Assembly (NCBI RefSeq): GCF_050908995.1
Contig: NC_135123.1
Location: forward strand, 13,392,001-13,456,000
Direction of reading: 5' to 3'
Length of the DNA stretch: 64,000 nucleotides
Origin: Andrena cerasifolii
Lineage: Eukaryota > Arthropoda > Insecta > Hymenoptera > Andrenidae
The notes below the pieces were generated by a model that had not been told where the DNA came from, ran no database searches, and saw nothing but the letters and a program-made list of their open reading frames with translations. The position numbers were made by a program, and so were the translations under genes. This document shows, in pieces, positions 41,201 through 56,200 of the stretch (position 1 is the stretch's first letter; each line of letters starts with the position of its first letter).

Positions 41201-44200
41201 GTCTCGGAAATTCCAGCGGCTCCTTTAACAGGCGAAATATTCCCATAGGCGCGCGTGCACTTGGCACAACTTAAGAGGAATTCTCTCACGTTTCGTCCGG
41301 TGTGTGCCTGGTGATTTCCATTCCGAGAAACAATTGCGCCCCCGACGGGCGGGAATATACGCGGAAATCACCTGTCTTGCCATATTTCGTGCCGCCTCGG
41401 GACACTAATCCCAGCCGAGCGTAGAGACTCGGACGCAATAAATACGCGTATGTGATTCTAACTGTCGCCACGGACGTAATATTTTCGACTGAAAATTCCT
41501 GGGAGCCTTTGTTCGCCTCCAAAGGCAACTGTCGATCATACCTCCACAAAGCTACCTATCGGCGTGCCGTTCTTAAAGAAACGAGCACGAAGAATGTTTT
41601 CTCTACCAGGGCTACGGATCTCTGCAAGTACGACTGATCTAGATCGAAAGGATTCGATCGTCCCTGACCGGGTCGCGGCGCGAAATAATTTAATGGTTGA
41701 TGGGAGGAATATCCAGAGAATATCGAAGGACGTTAGCAGAGGGACAGGAACATCGTGTTACGGCCGTGGAGGGCCTCACACGGCGCGGATATTAGCGTAC
41801 TCCCTCGCTGGGCGATTCGCACACACAGAGCTGGTGTACGGAGCCGGGGCCCAGCTTCGTGGACTAATGGTCACGACTCGACCATTTACCTCCGGCGAAG
41901 CGTCGATTCTTGATAAGTAAATCACCGTCGATCTACATTTCACGAGCGACGGGACGATATATACACGTGCAGCGGCCGGACGTCATCCCCGGATGTCCTC
42001 GGTGCACTTGCCTTTCCCTTCGGCACTCCCTACCCCGTCTTTTTTTCCTGCCACCTCTTGACCTCCTGCGGCCACGATGAATTTCCTCTTCTCCCTTTTC
42101 CTTTTTAATTAGGGGCCTGATAAACGCGAGGGGAATTGGAGTGGAGTATATTCGTAGGGAGGACGTCGCAAAAAACCGGCGAGGTGCTCTAGGATCTAAG
42201 TGTTCCTAATTCAAGGATTTAAGGATTGGGAAGGGTGATCTTCTGATGACTTTTTCATATTTATGTGCCGTTGGATTGCGAAGTTTCTCGCAATTTCAGG
42301 AGTCGAGCACCCAGCGGGGGCTTGTCTTTCTGCTCTACCGTTTCCTTTGCTTCTCTACGCGCTTCTGCTCGCTCGTGGACGCGGTGGTATGCCTTGAAAA
42401 TCGCGCCAGCCGATCTCTGAAGCCACGGTCGAGATCCTACGAGATAAGGGGCTGGCTTTATCGCGTCGGAGGAGACACCCTGCGACAGAGATGAGATTAG
42501 AATTCGCGGGGGGAAGTCCCGTACTGGACACTTGAATGCTTTAATCGTATGCGATATTGAAAATCGAACGACATCGAACTGAAGCAAGGAAATGTCAACT
42601 TTAATTTGACGAAACCCGCAGTCACTAACATCTTCGAATTCGCCCCCAACGTCTTCACCAGAGTGGCAAATCGAAGGGCAGTGATTCGCCGCTGCAGGAA
42701 CTCTATTCGCGGCGGATAGTGTGCTGGCGATACGCGATATCCGCTAGGAAAAGGAATAAATTCGTCACCGTGATTCTCGGTGATTTACTCGCGCGTATCC
42801 CGTAAATTAAGCCTTGAAATTTGAGAACGTAGATTTCCCGTTGATGCGATTGTGTAAGACGAGCCCTACGGAGCTTTTTGCACACGCACGGACCACGTTC
42901 GCTCGTTGTTTCGTTGTTTCGTGCCTGAGATGCAAATGTCGCGGTCGCCGATTACGCGGCTGCACCGAGCTGCTCCCTGCTCCGAATCACCCCTGCATCA
43001 TCCACCGTCCTTCTGATAACGCTATTACACCAGTATCAAACGGCATTCGACTTTTGCGCGCTGGTTCGGTGACCTGTACCTCAACAATGGTCAAGATGAA
43101 AGGCAACAAACAGACAATGTCCGGACTCGGTTACATCTAGTTCGGGCGATAACTACACTCATATAGTTTAAAAAAGTCTTTGGTACTTTCGTTTCAGTTG
43201 ACTAGGACGGCCGCAATTCGTGCGCCCAATGGGGCCGGTTTGCGATGACATGACCTGCGCTTCGGCGTGTAACTTGTACAAATTTCAATATAATGCATTC
43301 CAAAAATTTGTGTTGATAGTTCAAACGCTACTAAATACGTGTGCAAAACCCCTGCTCTGTAGACGCGATAGGTTTTCCAGAATTAATTTCCAAATATCAC
43401 CTTCAAAAACGAGTGTCTAGACTAGAATACCCCCTTAAGCCCTCACGGAGTAATCCTGGGAATATTTCACGAGCTCGAGGTGCAGCGTAGCCAGAGAGTG
43501 TCAGAGAGCGGTCGAAGGTAGTATACATATCTGGAGGCAGAAGGCGTGGTGGAGTCGTGTTCACACGTCGAGCAGCCCTTGCACGCGAGTCCCATGGACG
43601 CGCAGCACGCTTCCTCGTAGAAGTCGCGCGTGCAGACACACGGTCCGCGCGGACTGCATACGCCGTCATACAAGAGTGACAGCCAAGATGGAATATAGCG
43701 CGGACATCCCGTCACGACAACCGTCCGCGTCGTTCGGGCCCCGAAACTCTCTCTTTCTTTCTCTCTTTCTCTCTTTCCCTGCCCCTTATCTGGCTGGCTC
43801 GCATGTGCGATCTCGCCGTTGGCCGCGTAGCCAACGTGTGGTTGTCGCCGTGGTCTCGCCGCTGTTATTAGGCAGCGCGTTCGCGTGTCCGTCCAGTGAA
43901 CCCGCGGCTTTACGCGCGTGACACCCTTTCGCAACAGCCGCGGCTCCATCGGAAGGAATTATTTCCAGCAGCAGCCTTGGAGCCGCTTTTCCAACGCCTC
44001 GTGCGCCGCTCCAGCCGATTGATCGGACCTGGCGACGCGCTCAGGCATTCAGGCTTTCTAGTATCGGGTTACCGGATCAACGGGTCGCAGCGGGACGGTG
44101 TTGATGATGATGGGGGTTGATGCCTGGACGCAGAAAGTCGCGCCTCGATGGGATACTCGACGAAAGATACGTCTGACTTGAGCTCGGTGGCGCATGCCAG

Positions 44201-47200
44201 CGAAACGGTGATTTGCGTTCGCGGAGGGGACCAAAGGGAGGCAATGGAGAATCGAATGCTACCACTTGTAGGGTGGACTCTGGGTGGAGAGGTTATATTT
44301 CTTGAAATTTAACGGAGTATCTGCTTATAACAAGAAAGTGGTACCATTAGTACCATTAAGTACATTAAAGGTGGTACCATTCCACCCAACCCAGACACTT
44401 CCTCTTGCAATTCTTCTCTCCACCCCGGTACATACCGGCTTCCTCCACCTTCGCAGAATTCGACATACCTCCGGACAAACCACCATCAGGCCCCTACACA
44501 TCGTGCAACCATTCGCCCAAAATACCCTGGCGAATCGAGACCATCTACCGAACACAGTCTCGCTTTCCCCGCTATCTCCCCTTATCAGCCTCGAGTCCTC
44601 CAGTTTCGGCAAAAAAGGAGGTAACAAAGAGGGCCTCCCTATCCGCCCGGTGACCAGATCTTGATATTTTGACATCGAGCAGGATGTAATTAAGGAAGAA
44701 GGGAGCATCGGTCGCATAGCACAGGTGCCTTGTCCAAGGTTTATCCGTTTTCGGTTGGTGGACGGTGTTCGACGAGTCTTAACGAGCCGCTTTCCAGGCG
44801 AAATATTAACGCGCATCTCGCTGGGAGCGTATAACGTCGAAAGTACCTCGTCACCTCGCGTGTTAGCTCGGCCCGGCCCGGTGGCTTCGTCGTAAAAATT
44901 GCTTGCGCGTAAAGAGATCGTTGCACGGCGCTGTGAAGAGCTTCCTGGATTGTTCCGTTTCTTTCCAACTCGCCTTGTTTCTTCTCGTCGTCGTCGGCCC
45001 CCCCCCCCATCTCTTTCTCTCTATCTCTCTTTCTCTATGTACGTCGGTTCAAAGCTGGCATCCCCGTTAATATGAGCAACGTCGGGATAATCGAAGCGTG
45101 TCTAGCCCCCTGATCGCTGATAAATTGCTCTAATGCGACTAATGAACTACCCGCTACAAGATCCGCGAGCGCGCGCGCGCGCGCGGACGCTTTTGTTGGA
45201 TGCTCGAGAGGAGACGCTCGACGATGATGGCTGTACGCGCGCGCCCAGGGAAGTTCAATGCCGGCTGGTAATTAATTCCAGGGGCCCCCGTCTCGCTTCA
45301 GGGACCTTTCGGAATTTCTTGCCCACGCCGAGGCAAATTCGCCCGTAAACGATACAGATTCGTTACGTGGGCGGCGGCCAGTTGGCCCGTATCGGGTTCA
45401 GCGCGGGGGATAATTAATGAGGTGAAGGGTTAAGCCACTTTCGGAGCTTCCTTTTGGCTTTATGCGTGAACAACAGTTTGTTTGGCGCTGTGTTGAGGTT
45501 GGGAGGAAGGAAGACTGATTGAAGTGTCGAGGATTGGGTGTTTGGTGGTCGTCTATTTAGGGGTGGGCAATCTTTCGTGTTTTTATTTCGAGAGAAATTG
45601 ATATTAGGTAATGCGCAGGTATTATTTCTTCCTTGAATGTTTTGGATTTTGCAGCAGATTTCTCGCGAATCGAGTTTAGCCGAGGTTGGTTGGCTACTTC
45701 CTTGATCGACTGATGTTGAACGTTTGTTGGCTTCTCTAACGTTGCACTGATAGCTTCGATAATTCGAACAGTAAACAGAGTAATTTCACAGTGGAGAAAC
45801 TACTTTCCCGGCGAAATTGAAAGCTGATTCAGAGTTCAGTTATTTGCGGGGAAACCGTTGATAAGTGATATTCATTCAATTGATACTTCAATTCCTGTGT
45901 GTAAGAGCGCTTGATGCATCCAAGCCTCCCACACGAAACCCATTAGCATTTTTCTATTAATCGATAAATTTCACCCTCTTGAAAACTGCCGTCTTCTACA
46001 ATGTCCACTGAGAATTGAAGGCAATGTTACCTCCCTCGATTTACGTGCTCGCAGGTAGATCAGCCAATCCCTGAACCCTGCCCAAAACCTCTGAAGAACT
46101 GTAGTCTCCATTCGAACCGAACGTATCGTGCACAGGCGACGGACTTGCATACCCGGCGACACGGTTGCGCGAGAAGAACAGAGGGGTCGTTAAATTTACC
46201 AACGATTCCGAGTACCGAAGGGTACGTCAGATCGGATTTGCTGGAAGACACGTTCCTGCAGGTTTATTTTCGCTATTGGTAGTCGAAATCATCGCCAGGC
46301 AACCCTCTCTCTCTTACCTTGGATGGGTTTTCGGGAGCGAGGGACGAGGAGCCGCGAACCCGCCACTCATTATTTATCGAGCAAACTCGTACCAGCGCCA
46401 CGTGGGATGCTGGACACGCATAATTTATCGCGTGGCTCTTTGCACACGGCGAACGTATGAACTTGAACGAGGATCCGCACGAATTTCCGACCGTGCATTT
46501 CGCGATTTGCACGATTCTCAACTCCCGCGAAATTGTCAGGCAACGTACAATTTGCGCCGACAATTACGGGGAACTGATTATTTCGAGCCGGGAGGAAGTG
46601 GGTCGGTATTTAGCCTGTGCAGTTTTTGAAACTTAATTCCGTTTCGTGCGGAGGGAATGCTGTCTCGAGCCTCGATAGGCGAGAGCAAAGGTGGCTTGGA
46701 AGCGTAACTATAAAGACTTTAATGCTGTTGTATTCTGTGAATAAGTTACAGTTTCTGGAACGTCGTCATATTTTCAGCGAGAGAGATATATGAGCGCATA
46801 AAATTCACTTATTCCATGTAGAATCAGCGATAAGTTTGAACCGGTTCGGTGGAGTATCTTGCTACTCGTTGGTCGCCTATGGCTCTGTTTCCTCAGCACT
46901 CGGATAACTTAATGTCGCTCCCCTTCGTTTTATCCTCCTTGGTAATCCAGTCCCCTCAGAATTCTACAGACACTGTAACTTGAATCCTTTCTTTAAAACT
47001 TTACCATTATAATATCCCGGCTCCTGTACTCCAAGTAGACCACCCTTCACAATTGGGGTGCTTGATCACTAGTTTCCTTTAAGATCAAAGGAGTGAAGGA
47101 TCGTGGTAGGAAAATTTTCAGCATCGAGTCCCTAAACAACAGACCCTGGCTGGAGACCTGTGAAAACTGTAACTGTCAGGAGAAACTCGCGCAGAGGACG

Positions 47201-50200
47201 ACGAGTTCATAATTTACGCGTTTATATCAGATTAAATAAACTTGATGCCAATAAAGGTCCTGGTTTAGATGGTATCCCACCCTGGTCTCCGAAACGCTTT
47301 AATCGCGAAATCATGCTTGAGAGAGTGCACTATAAATTTCTCAGATTTTGTTCATATAAGCTAAAGAACCCTATTTCAATATTCGATCATGATTACTCTA
47401 CAATATTAAACACAGTCAACCTCGAAACATTAGCTGCACGTAGAAGAATATCCGACCATTTCTTTATTTTTAATTTAATCAATAACCATATTGATTGTCC
47501 CTCTCTTCTTATGCAAATCAATTTCTACGCACCTGAACGCGCATTGAGATCTAGAGCAGGACTACAACCACTTAAATCCAGATCTACATATGGATTAATT
47601 AATCCAATAAATCGAATTATTGCTGACTCTAGCACTCTCTATAATAGTATTGATTTCTTTAATGGATCTGCGCACACCTTTAAAAGACAGTTTTAACATT
47701 TATGTAAAGAGGGCTTCGGTCCGTTTATAAATAAAATAAAATAAATAAATAATTACCAGGCGAAAAGCTTGGAGGGAAAGGATCGGGGGCTTGCTCTCGA
47801 CTTCCTGGAGTTTGTGGAGGCTGGCTATCCAGCCGGTGGCAGTGGTCATGCATCGTGGGCATGGCGTGTGTGCTGGCAGGACGCCCTCGCGCGATTCCGC
47901 GGCGTCTAGAAGCGCACACTCCGTTACATGGTGGTGCGCACGGTGTCTCGTTGCGCTCGGATATTAGTCGTAAAGTATATATCGCTGTAAACGTCTCGGC
48001 GGATAAGGCTGCGTGCTCGCCGCCGCTCCGATGACTGAATTTAGCTTTCATGATTTCATCTACAGACATTGTCTTCCTGCGGGCTCTAATTAGCTGAATG
48101 AAACTCCGCCGCGGCCTTCCTCTCCTTCCTGGGTCATCCAGCTTGGCATAGCTGGTGTCATTCGGGAATTGTTGGGGATCTACTGTTTCCAGATTAATCC
48201 GAACGTCCCGTAGAATCTTCTGCGATCACTAGAGGCCACGTTATTCTCGGGTAATAATTCCAATTACATAATTATCTTCGCAGAGGTATCGGATACACGT
48301 GACATCATTATCGATTAACAACACGAATCTCTTCGCGATCATACAATTTTCCGCTTGTACGATGCTATCTACCAGCAACAAGTTGAACATTACGCGATGT
48401 CTGCGTTTAGATCGCGATACTAGGTGCGTGCAGCTCGACACCGAGCGCCTAAGTTTTACGATTTCCTCCCGATGCGACCGTGCTCCCGAAGTCGAGTGTA
48501 ATTAGCCCTTATCTGATCGCGTTAAATTTCGATCGCGATCTCCCGCTTAACGTCTCAATCCCTCGATGATGAACTCACGCGAAGGCCACCGCTCGGAGGT
48601 TCACAATTACCCTTTATCTGATCCGCGGGATCGTTTCACGTAACGTTTCGAAATTTTCTGGCAACACCTTCGCGATCCTTTGACCAGTCCCGTTGGAATC
48701 ATCTCCGGGAATAAACCTAACCGCCAAAGGCACGCTAGACAATCGTTATAAGCTTTGAAACGGGATAGGGGAAGCGGCGTTGTCTGGATTAGCGGCGAAC
48801 GATTCAAAGATAGATGAAAAGAAGCAGAGGACGAGCGGTGGCAAAGGGTTCGACGTGGCTGGGTTTCATGGATCGAGAAAGATCAAACGGTGGTAGGCTC
48901 GTTAAAGGCGTGGATCGAGCGAGTTTCTCGCGGTTTCGTCGGGGCGAAACGATCACGAAAGGACGTCCTTTCGGGCGCAGGAAGTGGTCGCCTTAAATCA
49001 ACGGCTCGCAAAGGAAATAGCGAGTGGTAATTGAGCCATAACCCTCGGCCGGCGAACACACAAATATTTCAGCGCCGGGAGCTCGCTCATAATTTAGCCC
49101 TCATAATTAAGATGCGCCGCGCGGACTCCGGGACCCGCTGGAACCCCCTGCTCGCGTCGTACGCGCGAGAATCCTTGCTCGAAAAAGGACGAGCACGAGT
49201 GGCCACGACCAGTCCGCCCGAAACATTCTCACGAAAATAGATGTGACCTGTTTTGAGACAGCCCGTTCGCCCAATCCAGATTTTCGGCTGCGCCTTCGTT
49301 CTCTTCGTCAGGTTTTCTCTGAGAACGTGTTTGGTCAGCGGCTCCGAAGAATGTTCTACTATTGATTAGTAACCTAGCATTGAGATCCAACCTCTAAGTG
49401 ATCGATAACAACAATTTCCAAGCACAAAACATGAAATTCACCCCCACACTCTGAACCATCGATTCGATCATCTCCCAATCACAGTCCCCCGCGAAGTCAA
49501 CTGAACATACAGGCACGGTGGCGACGGGGACTCGATAGAGGAAGGAGCGAACAGGCAACGGTACTAAAGAGTGCGGCATTAATCAGAACGCTAGCAACCA
49601 CCCCCAGAGATCGGCTGGCGCAACGATAACGAGACCCTGGGACATAACTTGGTGCCTCCACCGTGTTACGATCTGAGAAAGGGGCCGAGAAATACTGCGA
49701 CACCGGGACGGCTACCGATGATGCATGTCCCAGAAGTGCGAGAGAGGCTGTGCACGCGTATTATGTTACCGTGCAACGCACCGCGGCCGCTCGCCGTGTC
49801 TACCGTGCGTGCATCCCTGGGTCCAGGTCATGACTCTATCATATTTATGTCCCAGACGAGCCGGGCTGTTCCTGGGGCCCCCAATTCCAGGGGGAAATTC
49901 CAAGGGGACGCAGCCGTAGATCCCAGGCCAGATAACGGGCGATCTTCGATGGACGGTTTCTCTTATCTCAGGCGCGGTCTAATCACTGAGTCTCCCGCGA
50001 GGGAACTGATTAGGGGACGTAAAGAAGAGAGAGACGCCGCTGGGTAACGGACTTTAAGCACCGATTTCGAAGATACCTCCGGGACACTGCATTCCTGGGG
50101 TGTAATAGCCTTTGGACTTCTGCGCTGGGTTTATCGGTTGTCGGGCCATCGAGCGGTGTTTTCCCTTTGTTAGCTCGGTAAAGGATCGTTGGGCGATCGA

Positions 50201-53200
50201 TTTTTAAGCTAGAGCTGACGGAAAGTGTGAACGATAAGTGGAAAAGAATCGACGAGGGGTTGAACGATAGGTATCGCGAAGCCTGTGGTAATTGTTGAGT
50301 ACAAGCTCGAGAAATTGCAGATGTAAAGTAAGAGAATTGAAAGAATCAGCTGTCTTCTGTCGAGCAACTTCTCAAACATCCCCATAAGACGACAGGAAAC
50401 AAAGAGCTTATTGCGACCACGCCTCGGGTACAAATAGATCCCTTATTTGAAGCATCGAAAAAGAAAGGGACCAGCACGATATCTCGATGTCGTAGATGCC
50501 GTGAGAGATAGCTGGACCGGGCGTACTTGTCGGGCGACACCTGCGCGCAGGACACTTCATGTATCAGCCACAGGATGCGAGCGGACGCAGCGAGAACACG
50601 AATGATAGCTCCTCGGTGCGGCGATATACCTTCTTGCCATTATCAGATTCACGGGCAGCGGCGCCCCGCTAGGAGTCACTCGTTCCGTTCGTGTTACAAC
50701 TACCCTCATATCAATTTTTCAACCCCGTCGCTATTAATACTTGATAATCCTGCGCGACTCTTGCACGAATCTCCTCTGCCCCTCGAATTCGTCCTGACAA
50801 ATTGGAGAAGATTTGACGCAGCGCAGTGTTGAACTATTCCTTACTGACAATGAGTCTATTACGTTTTTCTACCACCTAGGTGGCGCCAAAGATTCTGGAG
50901 ATAGGTAGACTGGTCAGTGTTCTCGACGAGTCCAGTTGTATCCCCATAAAAAAACTTCGAAAAAGTAAAAAAAATTAGAAAAGAATAGAAGATAATAATA
51001 ATTAGCATATAGAAAAAAATGTGAAATCAAAATGAGCTGCAATTGATCATTATTTTGCGTTTTAAAATAATTCTAAGATCGACATCGATACCTTTCCTCT
51101 CACAAGGTTTCAGATAATTTGTCAATTTAAAACTCTGCCAATATGAATACACTTTCATTATTTTGCGTTTTTAAATAATTCTTATTCATCGACACCTTGA
51201 CCTTGCCTGGCCACGCCAAGTATTTGACTTCCAAGGCCGCGGACATCTAGGCAAATGTCTAGATGTTACATTTTATCTTCACATTATTAAAATGTCCGCG
51301 ATATGGGTAATGTAATGTATGAACACATCATGTTAGCTGTTTATATGTAGTTATGTCAGCTTAAGCGCAGTTGGAAAGCATCTTTATGTACTTGCAGCTC
51401 ATTTTGGTTTTACATCTTTTTTATATATGCTAATAATTATTCTCTTCTATTCCTTTGTGATTTATTTGATTTCATGTACTTGGCGTAATTTGTTTTTACT
51501 TTTTTGAAGTTTTTTTATGGGGATCTCACTTCTTTTTACAAAGATAATTTGCATAGGGAATGACTTCAGATAATTTTTAATATTATAACTTACAAATTAT
51601 CACGGGACAGAATTAAGGACAAATCTAGTCACAGCATCATTTTACGCTTAGTGTAGTTACAAATAAAAAACAGTTTGATGATATTCAAATATGTCGCAAT
51701 TCAAATTTCGGCAACTTACCTTGTGTTTGAGACTGCATTTCGATTGCAATTCAATGGTACAACGATACATATTTGTAAAAACACGTTTATAACTTGGTTA
51801 TAACTTGACGGTAAGCTGTCAAAATTTGGAGTAGATTGCACAGTGAAGATAGCGATTGACGAACGAAACATGTGTTAGTTTCTTTTTGGCTGAAGGTGTG
51901 CGTGTAACGCGTATACGTATTATGTCGACAAAATTTGGTTGGAGAATAAGAAGAAGAAGAATCAGAAGAAAAATCCTACCGTTTGCGACTGATCCATGAG
52001 ACGATATTACGATATCTCTGTTATGCATGGACCGATTTTATTGAAATTGGTCTTATTCGAAAGCTTATATGCGGTTTACATAAGAAAAATGCCTTTAAAT
52101 TTAGAAAATATTGCAGGCGTGATGAGATATTAATGAAATAAGTTTCAGGTTAGGTTGGAATAGCCGTGCGACGAGTAAATGATAGCGGTAGCGACAGTCG
52201 ACATATACAGGGTGCCTTTCATGTACTTGGCGTCGAGACGCTACCGCGACTCTAGATTTCCTCCACCCTGTTTCTCGAGCTGCACTCCATTTCTCATCTT
52301 CTTCCAAGCCTTCTCTGGTCTACAGAGAGCGAGATCTCATGGCCCTTAATTCGTACAGGATGCCAGCGACACGTTCGCGCATATAAACCCCGTTCTGCAT
52401 ACACCTCGCCAGGGAATTCGTATGGAGTTTTTACGAGTGGCCGGGCCGTTGGTCATCGTTACTCCTTAAGAGGATTCGGCGTAGCTCGGCAGGGGGTCCA
52501 TCTCGCAGGGCCCCACAAGGTCACGACGAGTCGTGTGTCCACCATGGAATTGCGAGTGTCACCACATAAACCATCCCTGCAAAAGTATCGGGTTACCGCG
52601 ATCCTCGGCCTCCTCCGACTACCCTTCTTTCTCCTTCCTGTTCTCTGTGCCCTTTGAGCGCGCAGATGAATGGTTAGATTGTCGCTGGTCGTTGCCACAG
52701 GCGTCTCTAAGCTGGCTAGGATCCTTTCGAGTTTCCAGTTCTAGGTGTAGCTTCTCGAGTCGTGTAATCGTCGAGCAAGCTGGCTAGCTTCTGGGTGAAA
52801 AAAATGTTTGGCAATCTTGATTAGCAGAATTAGTCCTTGTTTAGGAGCTAGAAGTTCCCAGTTGGAAGTCTGAACAGCGGTCTCTTTTTCTACTTAAACT
52901 GCGCGAAGCTGTGGGATGTAACTCGAATAATCCTCGCGAAATAGAAGTCTCTCGAGTCAACTGTTGCTCCAGGCGATTGCTGGAGGGCTTGCTTGAATTA
53001 CAGCCGCGCAACATTGTAATCGCGCGTATTTATTGCGCTGGTGGAGATGAGCTACGTACCCTCTGGCTAAGGTACCCCGCGTATCACGCGACGCGCTGCG
53101 CCGTGCCTTCCCGTCGAGTTTATATTTTCTCGCCGACTTCCTCGCCTCCTTTTCCCCTTTTACCTCGTCTTCTGCTTCGTAGATCAATAATCAGATTAGA

Positions 53201-56200
53201 CTGTCCGGGAGATAGGTGCTCGCTCCCAAAGCTATTCCGCGATTATTATATCACGGTGGAGGGTTTTATGGCCGGTGATTAGGAGCAGACTGGTCGCTGG
53301 TTAGAAACTGAACATTGAAGCTTCTTCTTAAGAAAACTTTATGGGGAATTTATTGGAGGAAGTCAGATTCCTTTCGATGCTAGAGCTGGGGCGCGAGGCT
53401 CTTCTGTAATTTAGATATTAGGAGGGATTTCCTGATGGTTCCCCGAAGCGGAGGATCGAGTTTGTAATAACATTTAAGCTTGTGTTTATTCTAGCGGTCC
53501 CTGGCACAAAGATAATTAAAAAGCTTTCTTCGCCCTTTAAAAACTACTTAACAATCTTCCATGGGAAATCCTATTAGGCCCGCAATTATCTTAAACATCC
53601 TAAATGCGTTCCAGACAAACACGCCACATATATCGAGCTGCCAAGACTAATCAATCTCCCTTCTCAGAAGTTGCAAGCTTTCTATATACCTCGCCGCGAG
53701 CCCGCGAACTCTCAACACTCCCATCGTCCGATAAATAATTTCACCAGTCCAGCAGCTACAGCCGAGCATCCGAGTGGATGATGGACGCATCGACATTAAT
53801 CAAAACCGCGGTCGAGGCTGCGCCGCAGCTTCGCTGCAAGATCGGCCGTAGCTCTCGTGCCTCTCGACGTCAATGTTTCCTAAAGCGAAAGAAACCGCGG
53901 ATAATAAATTTGCCCCGGTGGGCCGTGGGTGTTCGTAAATGGACAGCCCGGCCATGTTCAGAGACGGATCAATTCGTATTCGATCTTGTTCCACTTGTAC
54001 CTTTAGGAAGTTACAGCCGTATCGACCCCAGCGTTTGTTAGATCGCCCAACAACGGTAGCCGCGAGGCTGCGAAACGACACTCTGGATACAAATTTTCCG
54101 CCGCTTCAGGCTGTCTTTCTTCCCTCGGCTCGGCGATATTGCAATTATCTGCAGTCAGAACGCGACGCGGTTGTAATCGGACCAAATGCAACGTGCATTG
54201 CGTAACGCTGCAACATTGCGGAGCCCCCTTGGCCATTGTTCCGTACGGCCACTGGATGAACGTTGCAACGTTCTTTTATCGACACATCGGCGGGTTTTCA
54301 CGGTGCGCGAGCCGAGGGACGTTTTCCTTTTGGGCTTCTTTGTTGGCGAGCCCCCCGGGAGATGCTAATGGCGATGAGAAACGGCGATAGGGAACTTGTT
54401 TCGCATTGCCAAGTTATTGGTGTTGATACAGGGAATATGACATGTTTATGTCCACTTTGGCGAGGATCCTCGTGCGAATACGACAGCCGGCGGGATTTAA
54501 GCGCGGAGATTGCGCATCGCGGTTTACAGATCGAACTGCTGTTTCCCCTGCTTTCTGCCGGCGTGTCCAGCTCGGGCGAGATTCCGCCACCCTTCGCACC
54601 CTAGTGCGAATTTCCGACCGGTCCATTTTCGACAAAATTAATTTTTAAAAATAGTTTTTAATATTTTGTAGTGCTTACAACGATTTCTTTAAACAGGCGA
54701 GATATGTAACTTTCTAGCCAAAAAAACAGAACGGTAAAATATTAAGCCAATGTCAAATAATAAGCTGTTAAAGTTAGCAATATTCTTAACTACAAATTTC
54801 ATCCTTGCCAACCTAATACAACTTCACACCCTTTATATCCTGTCGCACAGAGTGAACGTAAAGTATTAGAGTCTCGGAGGAATCAATGAGGGAAGAAGGA
54901 ACATAGATCGTGGATGGTGGAAAATGGGTGAATTATGATATCGATGTGGACGTATCGCTCTATTATTGGATTGAGCCGCCGGAAGCGGTGGCGATGGCCG
55001 TCGAATGGTTCCCGCATAATCTCGTAACAGCCGCTCACGCTTGCTCGCCTCGGCTCGTTGCATCTTCGTTGATTTTCTCGTCTGTCCGTCGGCTGGCGTG
55101 TTTTATTTTATGAATAATGTAGCGACAGCCTACCGCTGGATACGCTGGACACCGCTGCGCGTGGGACGCTGCCGGCAGCGTTTCGCATTAATCTAGATCA
55201 CGGCATTATATTATCCCCCGCGTCTTGCTGCGCCGGTGTTGGCTGCCCCTCGGACGGGCCAATCCTCGGCTACTCTCGGTGTCACCGTCAACGTGACTTT
55301 TGTCACTTGATAAGTTACTTAATTCGCTGGTGTTTGGCTCGAGGGAGCTGCGATTGCTCGCGCAACGCGCATAGATCCTTTGGGGGAGCTCGAAGAAATT
55401 AAGTTCGAAACAGAGATTCTGTACGAGGACTAAGTTTTCAAGAAGATGAAAGAAGAAAGGGAGGACAGGTAGCAGTAGGAAATTCGCAACGAGGCGAAAT
55501 TATTTTAATAAATAATTGAAAGAAGAGGAGGTGGAAGATTCGTGCTCCTTTACGAGAGAAAAAAGAACCAGAGGACTTTCGAAAAGGAAGCGTGCGAGTT
55601 CCATATCCGACACACCTCGAAAGATCCTTCTGAGGCACAGTTTTCCCGCTTGCGGACTCCAGTCACGTCCGAGTGGACGAGGCCGATCGGTCGAATCTCC
55701 TCGATTAGAGAGACCGCGCCGGCGACGGCAAGGGAGGACAGAAGCGGGGCGTTTATCGCCAGATGCATTAATTACGCCGTCCACGGGAATTCCAGCCGAG
55801 GAGGACAGGCTTTATCGTGGAAATAATAATTTACAGCGTCGCGCGAGGCCGTGGGCCCTTAATCCCACCGCGGCTTGTCAGAAGCGTGGCGAGGACGCGG
55901 CTTAACTTACGACTGGACCAACGAATAGAGTCGTTGGACGAACACCTACGGGGCATTTGGTCCTCTGATCCTGTACCACCGCGAGGCGCTTGTTAAAAAA
56001 TCACTCGCGGACAAGGCTGCAGAGTTAATTACTTCTACGATCAGCCTCTCGCGTGTTACCCCCAACACGCCGATTTGTACCGTGCCTTAACGACGTTGCG
56101 GAGTTAATTTAAGGACCAATGGCTCAAGCCGGCATTCTGGACGGCTCAGAGTTTGTTGCTACATTGCGAAGAAATCGCAGGAATGTTTAATTGGCCAGGG

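Noticed and set aside
43140..43430. AT-rich block in intron 3 that looks like a mobile element
   Set aside because: No terminal repeats, target duplication or coding remnant could be found.
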